17,391 nucleotides of DNA, taken from contig SLSP01000186.1 of the NCBI GenBank assembly GCA_007130345.1, positions 1 through 17,391 on the forward strand, in the 5' to 3' direction. Position 1 is the first letter of the stretch. Each line of letters opens with the position of its first letter. This DNA comes from Thermoflexales bacterium (GTDB lineage Bacteria > Chloroflexota > Anaerolineae > B4-G1 > SLSP01). The notes beneath the pieces were generated by a model, which was given only the letters and a program-made list of their open reading frames with translations, ran no database searches and was not told the origin of the DNA. This document shows, in pieces, positions 6,732 through 14,369 of the stretch. The translations under genes were made by a program, and so were the position numbers.

Positions 6732-8198
6732 ATGCCAGAAGCCGCTATGCCCCAACGAGTGTTAGTGATTGATGACGATGCCCGCGTTTTGCGCACGCTG
6801 GCCCGGCATCTGCGCCTGCGCGATTACGAGGTTGTGACGGCGGCGGATGGCGCGCGCGGGCTGGACTTGTTCTTCGCCGAGCGCCCCGACTTGGTGCTGC
6901 TGGATGTGCGGATGCCCCACCCCGACGGCTTCGCTGTGCTGGACGCCATCCGGCAGGAGTCGCCGGAGGCGGACGTGGTCTTTATCACCGGGCACAGCGA
7001 TATGGCGGTCGCCATCGAGGCGCTGCGCGCCGGCGCGTCCGATTTTATCGTCAAGCCGGTGGATGTGCCCGCGCTGGAGGCCGCGCTGGCCCGCGCGAGT
7101 CGGCGGCTGCGCCTCAAGCGGGCGGTGCAGGCGGAACGCGCCCGGTTCGAGTGGGCCGTGGCCCAGGCCCAGGACGGCTATCTGATGCTGGACGCCGCCG
7201 GCCACGCGCATTACGCCAATCCCCGCGCGCGCAGCTACCTGGCACTGCCCCAGGAGGGGACACTCCCCGCCATCCCCTTCGTCGAGCTGGCCCGCCGCCA
7301 CTACTACGCGCAGCCGCGCGCCGCGTGGGATACCTGGCCCGCGCCCCTCGATCCGGAGGCCGCGTCGCCGCGCTATCTGCTCCGCCCCGAATCGGAGACC
7401 GCGCAGGCGATCTGGCTCCAGGTCGATCTCATCGAGATGCCGGGCCACGGCGAGTCCTATCTCGTGCGCTTGCGCGATGTCACGGCCACCATCATCAGCC
7501 AGAACGTCATCTGGTCGGTGGACACGCTCATCAGCTACAAGTTGCGCAACCCGCTAGGGCAGTTGATGGGCTTCCTGAACCTGCTCCAACACGATCTCCC
7601 CCAATTGACGCAAGACGAAATGCGCGGCGATCTCGCCGAGGCGCGGCGCGGCGCGCAGGAGCTTCACGCCACCATCCTCGACGTGCTGCGCTACCTGGAA
7701 GCCCTCGACATCACCCAGGCCGAGGGCGGGACGTGCCGCCTGGAGCGCCTCATCGACTTGCTCTCCGACATCCAGGCTGACCTGGGCCTCAAGGCGGTCG
7801 TGGTGCAGGTGGAAGGGCTGGATGTGCAGCGCGCGCGGGTGCCCCTCTCGGAGCGCGCCACGGAGTTGGTGTTGTGGGAACTGTGCGAGAACGCGCAGAA
7901 ATTCCATCCGCAGCACGCGCCCGCCCTCCGCATCCGCGCGCGGCCTGCGCCAGGAGGCGGCCTCGTGCTCCAGGTGCGGGATGACGGGCAGCACCTCGCG
8001 CCGGAGCAGTTGAGCCGGATCTGGCTGCCCTACTATCAGGGCGAAAAGCACTTCACCGGCGAAGTGCCCGGCCTGGGCCTGGGCCTGCCCACCGTAGCCT
8101 CGCTGGTGTGGAGCGTGGGCGGCGTGTGCCGGGCCTACAACCGCGAAGATGGGCCGGGCCTGGTGGTGGAACTGGTCTTGCCGGAGAGTCCAAGCTGA
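6732..8198 (+). CDS. REC-PAS-kinase-like protein with Tyr at the phospho-acceptor His position
   Basis: A cytosolic two-component protein of 488 residues with no membrane segment. The receiver domain (about 8-125) has acidic D14-D15-D16, phospho-acceptor D58 (LLDVRMP), T in ITGHSD and KP in FIVKPV. Residues about 133-255 resemble a PAS domain. The H-box that should read HELRNPL is SYKLRNPL, with Y269 where the His belongs. The ATPase domain keeps the N-box (ELCENAQKF, N387), an Asp box (RDDGQ, D417-D418) and GLGLGL. It could bind ATP but should not autophosphorylate on His, so a phosphatase or allosteric partner role is possible. Start: ATG 6732 gives MPEAAMPQRVLVIDDD; ATG 6747 is an alternative. 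The only Shine-Dalgarno (6705-6709) is rather far from both. Closely related to the receiver of the next gene, so probably a paralogue. Confidence 0.85.
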   Translation: MPEAAMPQRVLVIDDDARVLRTLARHLRLRDYEVVTAADGARGLDLFFAERPDLVLLDVRMPHPDGFAVLDAIRQESPEADVVFITGHSDMAVAIEALRAGASDFIVKPVDVPALEAALARASRRLRLKRAVQAERARFEWAVAQAQDGYLMLDAAGHAHYANPRARSYLALPQEGTLPAIPFVELARRHYYAQPRAAWDTWPAPLDPEAASPRYLLRPESETAQAIWLQVDLIEMPGHGESYLVRLRDVTATIISQNVIWSVDTLISYKLRNPLGQLMGFLNLLQHDLPQLTQDEMRGDLAEARRGAQELHATILDVLRYLEALDITQAEGGTCRLERLIDLLSDIQADLGLKAVVVQVEGLDVQRARVPLSERATELVLWELCENAQKFHPQHAPALRIRARPAPGGGLVLQVRDDGQHLAPEQLSRIWLPYYQGEKHFTGEVPGLGLGLPTVASLVWSVGGVCRAYNREDGPGLVVELVLPESPS

Positions 8199-8223
8199 TG
8201 CGTAATGGCTTGTGTCTTAAAGT

Positions 8224-8324
8224 TATTCGCCATATCGTGCCAGGCTCCCGCCGGATTGCCAAATCCGGCGGTTAGGCGGGGATTTGGCAATCCCCTTGGA
8301 GCCAAATGTAATGCATGGCGAATA
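8224..8324. repeat. Nested multi-stem inverted-repeat element in the regulator intergenic gap
   Basis: The outer stem 8224-8233 pairs with 8315-8324 (TATTCGCCAT/ATGGCGAATA, 10 bp perfect). Inside it, GGCTCC 8243-8248 pairs with GGAGCC 8298-8303, enclosing two hairpins: 8249-8257 with 8262-8270 (CGCCGGATT, loop GCCA) and 8278-8284 with 8289-8295 (GGGGATT, loop TGGC). Together they make a compact four-stem fold filling most of the 176-bp gap before the large kinase. It could be a structured RNA leader, an attenuator or a small palindromic mobile element. Confidence 0.65.
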
Positions 8325-8348
8325 CTCTGTGACAGTAACCGTAATCCG

Positions 8349-8363
8349 TAATTTGCCATTCAC
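8349..8363 (+). repeat. 15-bp leader repeat, copy 1
   Basis: TAATTTGCCATTCAC lies 12 bp before the start of the large kinase gene and recurs exactly at 14333-14347 before the second UPF0175 gene. Related half-copies (ATTTGCCATT) lie at 14321-14330 and, more loosely, around 1348-1368. It may be a shared regulatory site or an interspersed repeat. Confidence 0.5.
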
Positions 8364-8374
8364 CAAGGAGCCTT

Positions 8375-11300
8375 ATGACAACTAAAGGACACGTTCTGGT
8401 CATTGATGACGACGCGCGGGTGCTGCGCACTTTCTCGCGCAACTTGCGCCTTGCCGGGTATGAGGTGCTGACTGCATCCAGGGGGGCGGCGGGCCTGCAA
8501 TTATTTGAAGAAGCCCACCCCGATGTGGTGCTGGTGGACGTGCGGATGCCCGATATGGACGGCTTTGAGGTGCTCCACGCCATCCGCGAACGGGACGCGG
8601 AAGCCGAGGTCATCCTCGTCACCGGGCATGGGGATATGGACACGGCCATCGAAGCGCTGCGGGCCGGCGCGTCCGACTTCATCCCTAAGCCGGTGGAGCA
8701 GAAGACGCTCCATTCTGTGCTGCATCGCGCGCAGGAGCGCCAGCGCCTCAACCGCGAGTTGCGCGAGGCCCGCGAGGCCCTTCAGGCCAGCGAATCGCGC
8801 TTCCGCCAACTGCTGGAACTGGCCCCTGACGCCATCTTCCTGGTCAACCCGGAGGGACGTATCACGCTGGCGAATTCCCAGGTCGAGGCGCTCTTCGGCC
8901 ATGACCGCGAGGCCATCCTGGGCCAGCCCGTGGAAGCACTCGTGCCGATAGACGCGCGGGATATGCACCGCGAGGACTGCATCACGTACTTCGAGTCGCC
9001 GAAGGTGCGCCCGATGGGCGTTGGCTTGGCCCTGTTCGGGCAGCGGCAGAATGGGAGTGCCTTCCCGGTGGACGTGAGCCTCAGCCCCATCGCCACCACC
9101 GAGGGCCTGATGGTGATGGCGATTGTGCGCGACATCACTGAGCGGCGGCGCATCGAGGAGCGGCTGCGCTTGCAGGGGGCTGCGCTGGAATCTGCGGCCA
9201 ACGCTATCGCTATCACCGATTACGAGGGGACGATCACCTGGGTCAATCCGGCTTTCACCGAGTTGACCGGCTACACTTTCGAGGAGGCCGTAGGCCGGAA
9301 TCCCCGCGTGCTCAAATCCGGTATGCAGTCCGATGACTTTTACCAAAAACTTTGGAAGACTATCCGCGCGGGCGAGGTGTGGCACGGCGAACTGGTCAAT
9401 CAGTGCAAGGACGGCACGCGCTATGATGAGGAAATGACCATCGCGCCGGTACGCGACCCGCGCGGCGAGGTCTCGCATTTCATCGCCATCAAGCAGGACG
9501 TGACCGCGCGCAAAGAAGCGGAAGAAGCCCTGCGCCAGGCCCGCGATGAACTCGAAGTCCGCGTGCAGCAGCGCACCCGCGAGCTAAAGGAGAGCTATCA
9601 GCACCAGCGCACGATCAACACGCTGTTGCGCATCTCCGGCGAAGAGATTACCCTGGAGGCGCAGTTGGGCCGCGCGCTGGACGAAATCCTCAGCGTGCCC
9701 TGGCTGCCGATTCTGGCGCAAGGCGCCATCTTCCTGACCAATGAGGAGCATCAGTATCTAGAGATGGTCGTCCAGCGGGGCCTATCCGCAGACATTGCCG
9801 CGCTGTGCAGCCAGGTTCCGGCAGGCCGGTGCCTGTGTGGGGAAGCCTTCGCCACGCGCGAGACGGTCTTCGCCGCCGAGATTGACGCGCGCCACGAAAT
9901 CTTCTCGCCAGATATGCAACCTCACGGCCATTATTGTGTCCCCATCCTCTCTGGTGAAACTCTGGTGGGCGTGTTGGTGCTTTACCTGCGGCCCGGCCAC
10001 GAGTACAGCGCGCGCGAGGTGGAGTTCTTGCAGAGCGTGGCGCACACCCTGGCGAGCCTGATCGAGCGCAAGCGCGCCGAAACCGCCCGCCTGCAATCAC
10101 AACAACGCTACCAATCGCTGGTCAACTCCATCGACGGCATCGTGTGGGAAGCCGATCCCCAGACGCTGCGTTTCATCTTTGTCAGCGCGCAGGCCGAGCA
10201 GATTCTGGGCTATCCGCCAGAAGCGTGGTACGAGATGGACTTCTTGGCGGAGCACATTGTGGCCGAAGATCGCCAGGAGAATCTACTGTTCTGCCGCCGG
10301 GCTACTGCCGCTATGCAAGACCACGAGTTGGAATATCGGATGATCGCCGCCGACGGGCGCCACGTCTGGATGCGGGCCATCATCACGGTGATGGCGCGGG
10401 AGGGCGTGCCGCACCGTCTGCGCGGCGTGATGATTAACATCACCGCGCGCAAGCAGTTGGAGACCCGGCTGGCCGGCATCCACCGGCTCGGACGCGAACT
10501 GACGCTGCTCCATGACGAAGACACTATCATTCAACGCGCCTTGCAGACGGCGGCGCAGGTCTTGGATTTCCGGATCGTCGGCTGCGGGCTGGTTGACGAA
10601 GCCCCGCGCGAGATCGTGTTGAATTACTATCTGGAAGAGGGGGTGTTGCGCACCGGTCATTGGCGGCTGCCTCTTGATCAGACGCAAACCGGCATCGCGG
10701 CAGCCGTGGTGCGCGGCGGTCATCCCCTTAATGTGCCCGACGTGACCCAGGACCCGCGCTATATCGCGTTCCTCGACGACGCGGTCATCCGCTCTGAATT
10801 GTGTGTGCCGATGAAGGCGGGCGAGCAGGTGATCGGCATCCTCAACCTGGAAAGCATTCATCCCCACGCCTTTGGGCCGGATGAGGAGCAGCTTTTGCAG
10901 ACGTTGGCCGACCAGATTGCCGTAGCGATCCAGAACGCGCGGCTCTACACCCGCGTGCAGCGCAACGCGCGCGAGTTAGCCGCGCTCAACACCGCGATGC
11001 ACGCGATGGCGTCCAACCTCGATCTGGACACCGTGCTGCGCCAGACGATGGTCGAAGTCGGCGCGCTGCTGGAAGCGGAGGATGCCTCGGTACTGCTCTA
11101 CGACGAGGGGGCCAACGAGTTGATCTTCGCGGCGGTGGCGGCCGGTTCTTCGGCGGAGACCTTGCTGGAGCAGCGCATCCCGGCGGATGCGGGCATCGCC
11201 GGGTGGGCGGTGCAGCACCGCGAGGCTCTTCTGGTCGATGACGCGCAACGCGACCCGCGTTTCTACCAGGCCATCGATGGCGTGACCGGGATGACCACGC

Positions 11301-12202
11301 GCTCGTTGCTGGCGGTGCCGCTGATAGTCAAGGGCGAGGTCATCGGCGTCATTGAGGTCATCAACAAGGGCCAGGGCGCGTTTACCCACCACGACCTGGA
11401 AATCCTGGAGGCCCTGAGCAGTTCTGCCGGCATCGCCATCGAAAACGCGCGCCTGTATCACGACTTGCAGGAGCAGATGCGCATTCAGCAGAAGACGCAG
11501 GCGCAGCTCATCCACAGCGAGAAGATGACGGCGCTGGGGCGGCTGGTGGCTTCGCTCGCGCACGAGATCAACAACCCGCTGCAATCCATCCAGGGCTGCC
11601 TGACCCTGGCCGACGAGGAGATGGATTACGAGATGCGGCCCGAAAAGCTGCGCCGCTACCTCGACGTGGCCGAGGGCGAAATCGAGCGCATCGCCACCAT
11701 CGTGCGGCGCGTGCGCGACTTCCACCGCCCGGCACCCCAGGAGCAGCGGCCTACCGACCTCCACGCGGCGCTGGAAAGCGTGCTGGAATTGACGCGCAAG
11801 CAGTTACAGCACAACGATGTGACCGTGACGCGGGCGTGGAGCGAGAATGTGCCCGAAATTATGGCGAACGTCGATCACCTCAAGCAGGTCTTCCTCAACC
11901 TGATCCTCAATGCCGTCGATGCGATGCCCGAAGGCGGCGCGCTGCGCATCCATACCTGGGTGGAGGGCGCGTGGGTTCACCTGGCTTTTGAGGATACCGG
12001 CGTGGGGATGCCGCCGGACGTTGTGGAACAGCTATTCGAACCGTTCTTCACCACCAAACCGCAGGGGTCGGGGTTGGGATTGTCCATTAGCTATGGTATC
12101 ATTGAATCACACGAGGGGCGGATTTTGGTGAAGAGTCAGCCGGGCGTGGGGACGACGTTTACGTTGATGTTGCCGGTGGTTACGAGTCAGCGTGAGGCGT
12201 GA
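8375..12202 (+). CDS. Receiver-first multi-sensor histidine kinase (REC-PAS-PAS-GAF-PAS-GAF-GAF-HisKA-HATPase)
   Basis: A soluble sensor kinase of 1275 residues. Order: REC about 5-120 (D11-D13, D55, T83, K105), PAS about 136-258, PAS 262-385, coiled coil 385-412, GAF 425-570, PAS 575-695, GAF 705-860, GAF 869-1035, HisKA with SLAHEINNPL (H1063), then HATPase with N-box NLILNAVDAM, DTGVGM and GSGLGL. All catalytic boxes are intact and there is no membrane segment, so it should sense a cytoplasmic signal. The first GAF carries C478, GRCLCG (C486, C488) and HGHYCVPI (H517, H519, C521), a Cys/His-rich set that could bind a metal or respond to redox. AAGGAG at 8365-8370 supports the start. The receiver at the N terminus suggests input from another kinase. 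Confidence 0.93.
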   Translation: MTTKGHVLVIDDDARVLRTFSRNLRLAGYEVLTASRGAAGLQLFEEAHPDVVLVDVRMPDMDGFEVLHAIRERDAEAEVILVTGHGDMDTAIEALRAGASDFIPKPVEQKTLHSVLHRAQERQRLNRELREAREALQASESRFRQLLELAPDAIFLVNPEGRITLANSQVEALFGHDREAILGQPVEALVPIDARDMHREDCITYFESPKVRPMGVGLALFGQRQNGSAFPVDVSLSPIATTEGLMVMAIVRDITERRRIEERLRLQGAALESAANAIAITDYEGTITWVNPAFTELTGYTFEEAVGRNPRVLKSGMQSDDFYQKLWKTIRAGEVWHGELVNQCKDGTRYDEEMTIAPVRDPRGEVSHFIAIKQDVTARKEAEEALRQARDELEVRVQQRTRELKESYQHQRTINTLLRISGEEITLEAQLGRALDEILSVPWLPILAQGAIFLTNEEHQYLEMVVQRGLSADIAALCSQVPAGRCLCGEAFATRETVFAAEIDARHEIFSPDMQPHGHYCVPILSGETLVGVLVLYLRPGHEYSAREVEFLQSVAHTLASLIERKRAETARLQSQQRYQSLVNSIDGIVWEADPQTLRFIFVSAQAEQILGYPPEAWYEMDFLAEHIVAEDRQENLLFCRRATAAMQDHELEYRMIAADGRHVWMRAIITVMAREGVPHRLRGVMINITARKQLETRLAGIHRLGRELTLLHDEDTIIQRALQTAAQVLDFRIVGCGLVDEAPREIVLNYYLEEGVLRTGHWRLPLDQTQTGIAAAVVRGGHPLNVPDVTQDPRYIAFLDDAVIRSELCVPMKAGEQVIGILNLESIHPHAFGPDEEQLLQTLADQIAVAIQNARLYTRVQRNARELAALNTAMHAMASNLDLDTVLRQTMVEVGALLEAEDASVLLYDEGANELIFAAVAAGSSAETLLEQRIPADAGIAGWAVQHREALLVDDAQRDPRFYQAIDGVTGMTTRSLLAVPLIVKGEVIGVIEVINKGQGAFTHHDLEILEALSSSAGIAIENARLYHDLQEQMRIQQKTQAQLIHSEKMTALGRLVASLAHEINNPLQSIQGCLTLADEEMDYEMRPEKLRRYLDVAEGEIERIATIVRRVRDFHRPAPQEQRPTDLHAALESVLELTRKQLQHNDVTVTRAWSENVPEIMANVDHLKQVFLNLILNAVDAMPEGGALRIHTWVEGAWVHLAFEDTGVGMPPDVVEQLFEPFFTTKPQGSGLGLSISYGIIESHEGRILVKSQPGVGTTFTLMLPVVTSQREA

Positions 12203-12224
12203 GGCGTGAAACGTCAAACGTCAA
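12190..12224 (+). repeat. Heptad tandem repeat at the kinase gene end
   Basis: Five 7-bp units (GCGTGAG, GCGTGAG, GCGTGAA, ACGTCAA, ACGTCAA). The first two overlap the last codons and stop of the kinase gene. A 19-bp stretch CGTGAAACGTCAAACGTCA (12205-12223) recurs exactly at 14295-14313, downstream of another regulator. Confidence 0.75.
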
Positions 12225-12237
12225 AACGGGTAGTTTT

Positions 12238-12311
12238 TCAATAATTGGGGGCAAAGACCTGTCAGGTTTCTAAAACCTGACAGGTCGAAGAAAAATTCCC
12301 AGAATTATTGA
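12238..12311. repeat. Nested palindromic element downstream of the kinase gene
   Basis: The outer arms TCAATAATT (12238-12246) and AATTATTGA (12303-12311) are perfect. Inside, GACCTGTCAGGTTT (12256-12269) pairs exactly with 12273-12286 around loop CTA. GGG at 12247-12249 can also pair with CCC at 12298-12300, with a 2-nt bulge. It lies between the kinase stop and the first UPF0175 gene and could end transcription or be an interspersed repeat. Confidence 0.65.
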
Positions 12312-12337
12312 GAAGATACAAACGGGGAGATGGTGAA

Positions 12338-12640
12338 ATGAGCAGCAAAACGTTAGAGGCAACTTTTGAAGTGCGCGTGCCAATGCCGTTAATTCGACTC
12401 GGCTTTGATCAGCACGAGATTCAATATCGCCTGACGGAGTGGCTGGTATTGTCGCTATTTACAGAAAGCCGCATCTCGTCCGGCAAGGCGGCGCGCTTGC
12501 TAAACATCAGCCGCGTAGAATTTCTCGCCCTCCTCCAGGCGCGGGGGATTGCGTATATCAACTATACGGCGGAAGAGCTCGCGGAGGAGTTTGCGGCGGT
12601 AGAAGCCTTAGAAGTCCCGGTTGTTGCCTGTTCATCCTGA
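12338..12640 (+). CDS. UPF0175 family protein (antitoxin-like)
   Basis: A small helical protein of about 100 residues from the UPF0175 (COG2886) family, often paired with DUF3368 PIN-like proteins. The central motif is visible: LFTESRISSGKAARLLNISR then VEFLALLQARGI, a helix-turn-helix-like region, followed by YTAEELAEEF. I start it at ATG 12338 (MSSKTLEATFEV) because GGGGAGA at 12324-12330 is seven bases upstream; an in-frame ATG at 12308 has no such site. The last residues (VPVVACSS) do not look like the family and probably read out of frame through toxin-gene DNA (see next entry). Its usual toxin partner is missing. Confidence 0.82.
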   Translation: MSSKTLEATFEVRVPMPLIRLGFDQHEIQYRLTEWLVLSLFTESRISSGKAARLLNISRVEFLALLQARGIAYINYTAEELAEEFAAVEALEVPVVACSS

Positions 12641-12715
12641 ACTGATTCGACTCCGGCAACAGGGCTTCAATCTCAGAATCTATCCAGAGAATTGTTACAC
12701 AAAGCCGCACAGAAA
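12621..12715 (+). pseudogene. Probable C-terminal remnant of a DUF3368 (PIN-like) toxin gene
   Basis: Frame starting at 12621 reads LLPVHPELIRLRQQGFNL, which resembles the C-terminal part of DUF3368 proteins (a pattern like LLPAVRPxLxxLRxxGFxLS, from memory). The sense then appears to continue in another frame as NLSRELLHKAAQKE. The rest of the toxin, including all PIN catalytic residues, is absent. Position directly after UPF0175 is where this partner normally sits. The family match is from memory and should be tested by profile search. Confidence 0.5.
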
Positions 12716-12738
12716 GAAATCCAGGAAGGTGCTAAACT

Positions 12739-12981
12739 ATGGAAATGCCCAACATCGCGCAGGAAATAGCGACATTGCCGCCAGAAGCGCAACAACAAGT
12801 CGTGGATTTTGTGGCTTTCTTGAAAACCCGCTATCCGGTTGCGTCACCGGGGAACCGGCCCAAACGCAGCAAGTTGAGCAACGAGCCATTTATCGGTATG
12901 TGGCGCGAGCGTCAGGATATGTCCGATAGTGGGGCTTGGGTGCGAGAGTTGCGCCAGCGTGAATGGGAGTCGGCCCAGTGA
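12739..12981 (+). CDS. DUF2281 family antitoxin (VapB-like)
   Basis: The 80-residue protein has the DUF2281 layout: an N-terminal helix (IATLPPEAQQQVVDFVAFLK) and the C-terminal FIGMWRERQDMSDSGAWVRE stretch ending in RQREWE, which in this family contacts the partner PIN toxin. It is therefore the likely antitoxin of the following gene. AGGAAGG at 12723-12729 is nine bases before ATG 12739; ATG 12745 is an in-frame alternative. Its stop TGA (12979-12981) overlaps the GTG start of the toxin (GTGA), so the genes are translationally coupled. Unlike VapB proper, no clear AbrB or ribbon-helix-helix domain is seen, so autorepression is uncertain. Confidence 0.82.
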   Translation: MEMPNIAQEIATLPPEAQQQVVDFVAFLKTRYPVASPGNRPKRSKLSNEPFIGMWRERQDMSDSGAWVRELRQREWESAQ

Positions 12982-13394
12982 CCCGGCTGACGCTTGTAGA
13001 TACGGACATTCTAATTGATGCGGCGCGGCAGGTCGATACGGCTATTGATTGCCTACATTGGCTAGAAACGCAATCTATGTTAGCTATCAGCGTGATAACA
13101 CAGATGGAACTGTGGGTTGGTTGTCGAAACAAAACTGAATTGCGTAACACAGATCGGTTTCTGCAACGCTTTCGTCTGATCAAATTAAACGAGCCAATCT
13201 GCGATGTTGCCCTTGATTTGTTACATCGGTATAGGTTAAGTCATGGTCTGATGATACCCGATGCTTTCATTGCAGCAACGGCCATTTTGTTAGATCAGTC
13301 GCTCATTTCAAAAAATCAACGCGATTACAGCTTTATCAAGCATCTGAAATTGCTACCATATCCAAATTGGCAAAACATTTCGTTCGATATTTGA
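12978..13394 (+). CDS. vapC: PIN-domain ribonuclease toxin (VapC family)
   Basis: The 138-residue PIN domain has the conserved acidic set: D8 and D10 in LVDTDILID, E44 in QMELWVG, D95 in MIPDAFIAATA and D116 in SKNQRDYSFI. These residues coordinate Mg2+/Mn2+ for RNA cleavage. The length is normal and the gene looks intact. I prefer GTG 12978, overlapping the antitoxin stop, because it gives the usual short N terminus (MTRLTLVDTD); ATG 12963 is possible but lies inside the antitoxin gene and adds five residues. The pair sits between UPF0175 and an OmpR-type regulator whose start is only 24 bp after this stop, so read-through is likely. Confidence 0.87.
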   Translation: MTRLTLVDTDILIDAARQVDTAIDCLHWLETQSMLAISVITQMELWVGCRNKTELRNTDRFLQRFRLIKLNEPICDVALDLLHRYRLSHGLMIPDAFIAATAILLDQSLISKNQRDYSFIKHLKLLPYPNWQNISFDI

Positions 13395-13418
13395 ACCTGC
13401 ACACACTGGCGAAATCCT

Positions 13419-14282
13419 ATGGCAAAAATTCTTGTAGTTGATGACGAAGCGAATATCCGGTTTTTCCTGGAAGAGATGCTCGCCCGCGACGGGCACGCGG
13501 TGAGCGTCGTGGAGAGCGGGGAGAAGGCCCTGGGCCTGATCCAGCAGCAGGAGTTCGATCTGGCGCTGGTGGACTTGAAGCTCGATGACATCAGCGGGAC
13601 GGACGTGTTGCGCGCGTTGCGGCAGAAATCCCAGGACACGGTGGTGATCATGCTCACCGGGCACGGTTCGCTGGAGACTGCCGTGGAAGCGCTGCGCCAG
13701 GGCGCGCACGACTACCTCTTCAAGCCGTGCAAGACGGTGGAGATCCGCGAGAGCATCCGCCAGGGCTTGCTCAAGCGCCAACAAGCGCTCCGCCAGCGGC
13801 AGGTGTTGCAGCAATTGGAACAACACCTCGCGCAGAGCTTGCAAAACGTCCGGGCCACCATCGGCGGGCAAGCGGAGGCGGACATCGCCGCGCCGCCGCC
13901 GGAGATGCCCCGGCTGGCCGACGCCCTCAGCGCGCCGGCGGACACGTCGGACGAGGCCGAGGCGCGCTTCTTGAAGCACGGCCCGCTCCTCGTCGATTTT
14001 ATGCGTCACGTCATCACCCTGGATGGCAATTTGCTGGAACTCAGCCCGACGGAGTTCGACCTGTTGGCTTACCTGGTCAGCGAGGCCCCGCGCGTTATCT
14101 CGCCGCAAGAGCTGATCCGCGAGGTGCAGGGCTATGAGGCCGAGGCATGGGACGCCAGCGACACCGTCCGCTACCACGTCTACCGCCTGCGCCAGAAAAT
14201 CCAAACCGCGTCCGACCGCTCCGGCACCGATGTGATCAAGACCGTGCGGGGGATTGGCTACACGGTGGGGAAGGCGGGGTAG
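13419..14282 (+). CDS. OmpR/PhoB-type response regulator (REC plus winged helix)
   Basis: The 287-residue DNA-binding output protein has a receiver at about 2-118 with D8-D9, phospho-acceptor D52 (LVDLKL), T in LTGHGS and K in LFKPC. A long linker (about 120-185) includes a Gln/Leu-rich coiled-coil-like stretch (LKRQQALRQRQVLQQLEQHL). The C-terminal winged helix (about 190-285) shows LSPTEFDLLAYL, the recognition helix region DTVRYHVYRLRQKI and the wing VKTVRGIGYTV. This is the only classical DNA-binding regulator in the window and the natural output for the neighbouring kinase. No clear Shine-Dalgarno precedes ATG 13419; it may be translated by coupling from vapC. The linker is longer than usual for OmpR-type proteins. 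Confidence 0.92.
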   Translation: MAKILVVDDEANIRFFLEEMLARDGHAVSVVESGEKALGLIQQQEFDLALVDLKLDDISGTDVLRALRQKSQDTVVIMLTGHGSLETAVEALRQGAHDYLFKPCKTVEIRESIRQGLLKRQQALRQRQVLQQLEQHLAQSLQNVRATIGGQAEADIAAPPPEMPRLADALSAPADTSDEAEARFLKHGPLLVDFMRHVITLDGNLLELSPTEFDLLAYLVSEAPRVISPQELIREVQGYEAEAWDASDTVRYHVYRLRQKIQTASDRSGTDVIKTVRGIGYTVGKAG

Positions 14283-14285
14283 GCG

Positions 14286-14320
14286 AACGTCAAACGTGAA
14301 ACGTCAAACGTCAGGCGTGA
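14286..14320 (+). repeat. Heptad tandem repeat after the OmpR-type gene
   Basis: Five 7-bp units (AACGTCA, AACGTGA, AACGTCA, AACGTCA, GGCGTGA) directly follow the stop codon. It shares 19 identical bases with the heptad array at 12190-12224. It is followed by two copies of an ATTTGCCATT motif. Confidence 0.75.
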
Positions 14321-14332
14321 ATTTGCCATTTA

Positions 14333-14347
14333 TAATTTGCCATTCAC
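14333..14347 (+). repeat. 15-bp leader repeat, copy 2
   Basis: TAATTTGCCATTCAC is identical to 8349-8363 and lies 22 bp before the second UPF0175 gene. A partial copy immediately precedes it (14321-14330). Confidence 0.5.
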
Positions 14348-14369
14348 TTGATTTGCTCAGGAGAAAATT

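Noticed and set aside
6541..6765. A 74-codon + strand frame across the island edge
   Set aside because: It spans the duplicated enzyme tail, the long hairpin and the promoter region; no ribosome site and no family resemblance.
8501..9478. Minus-strand open frame of 325 codons inside the multi-sensor kinase
   Set aside because: Antisense shadow of REC and PAS coding sequence.
12190..12224. CRISPR-like or iteron-type repeat
   Set aside because: Units are 7 bp without spacers and there are no cas or replication genes.
12621..12929. A 102-codon + strand frame between UPF0175 and the PIN module as a real gene
   Set aside because: Only its first ~20 codons resemble a family (DUF3368 tail); the rest overlaps the DUF2281 antitoxin out of frame.
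13353..14204. Minus-strand open frame of 283 codons over the OmpR-type gene
   Set aside because: The + strand encodes a complete REC plus winged-helix protein; the antisense frame has no motif or ribosome site.
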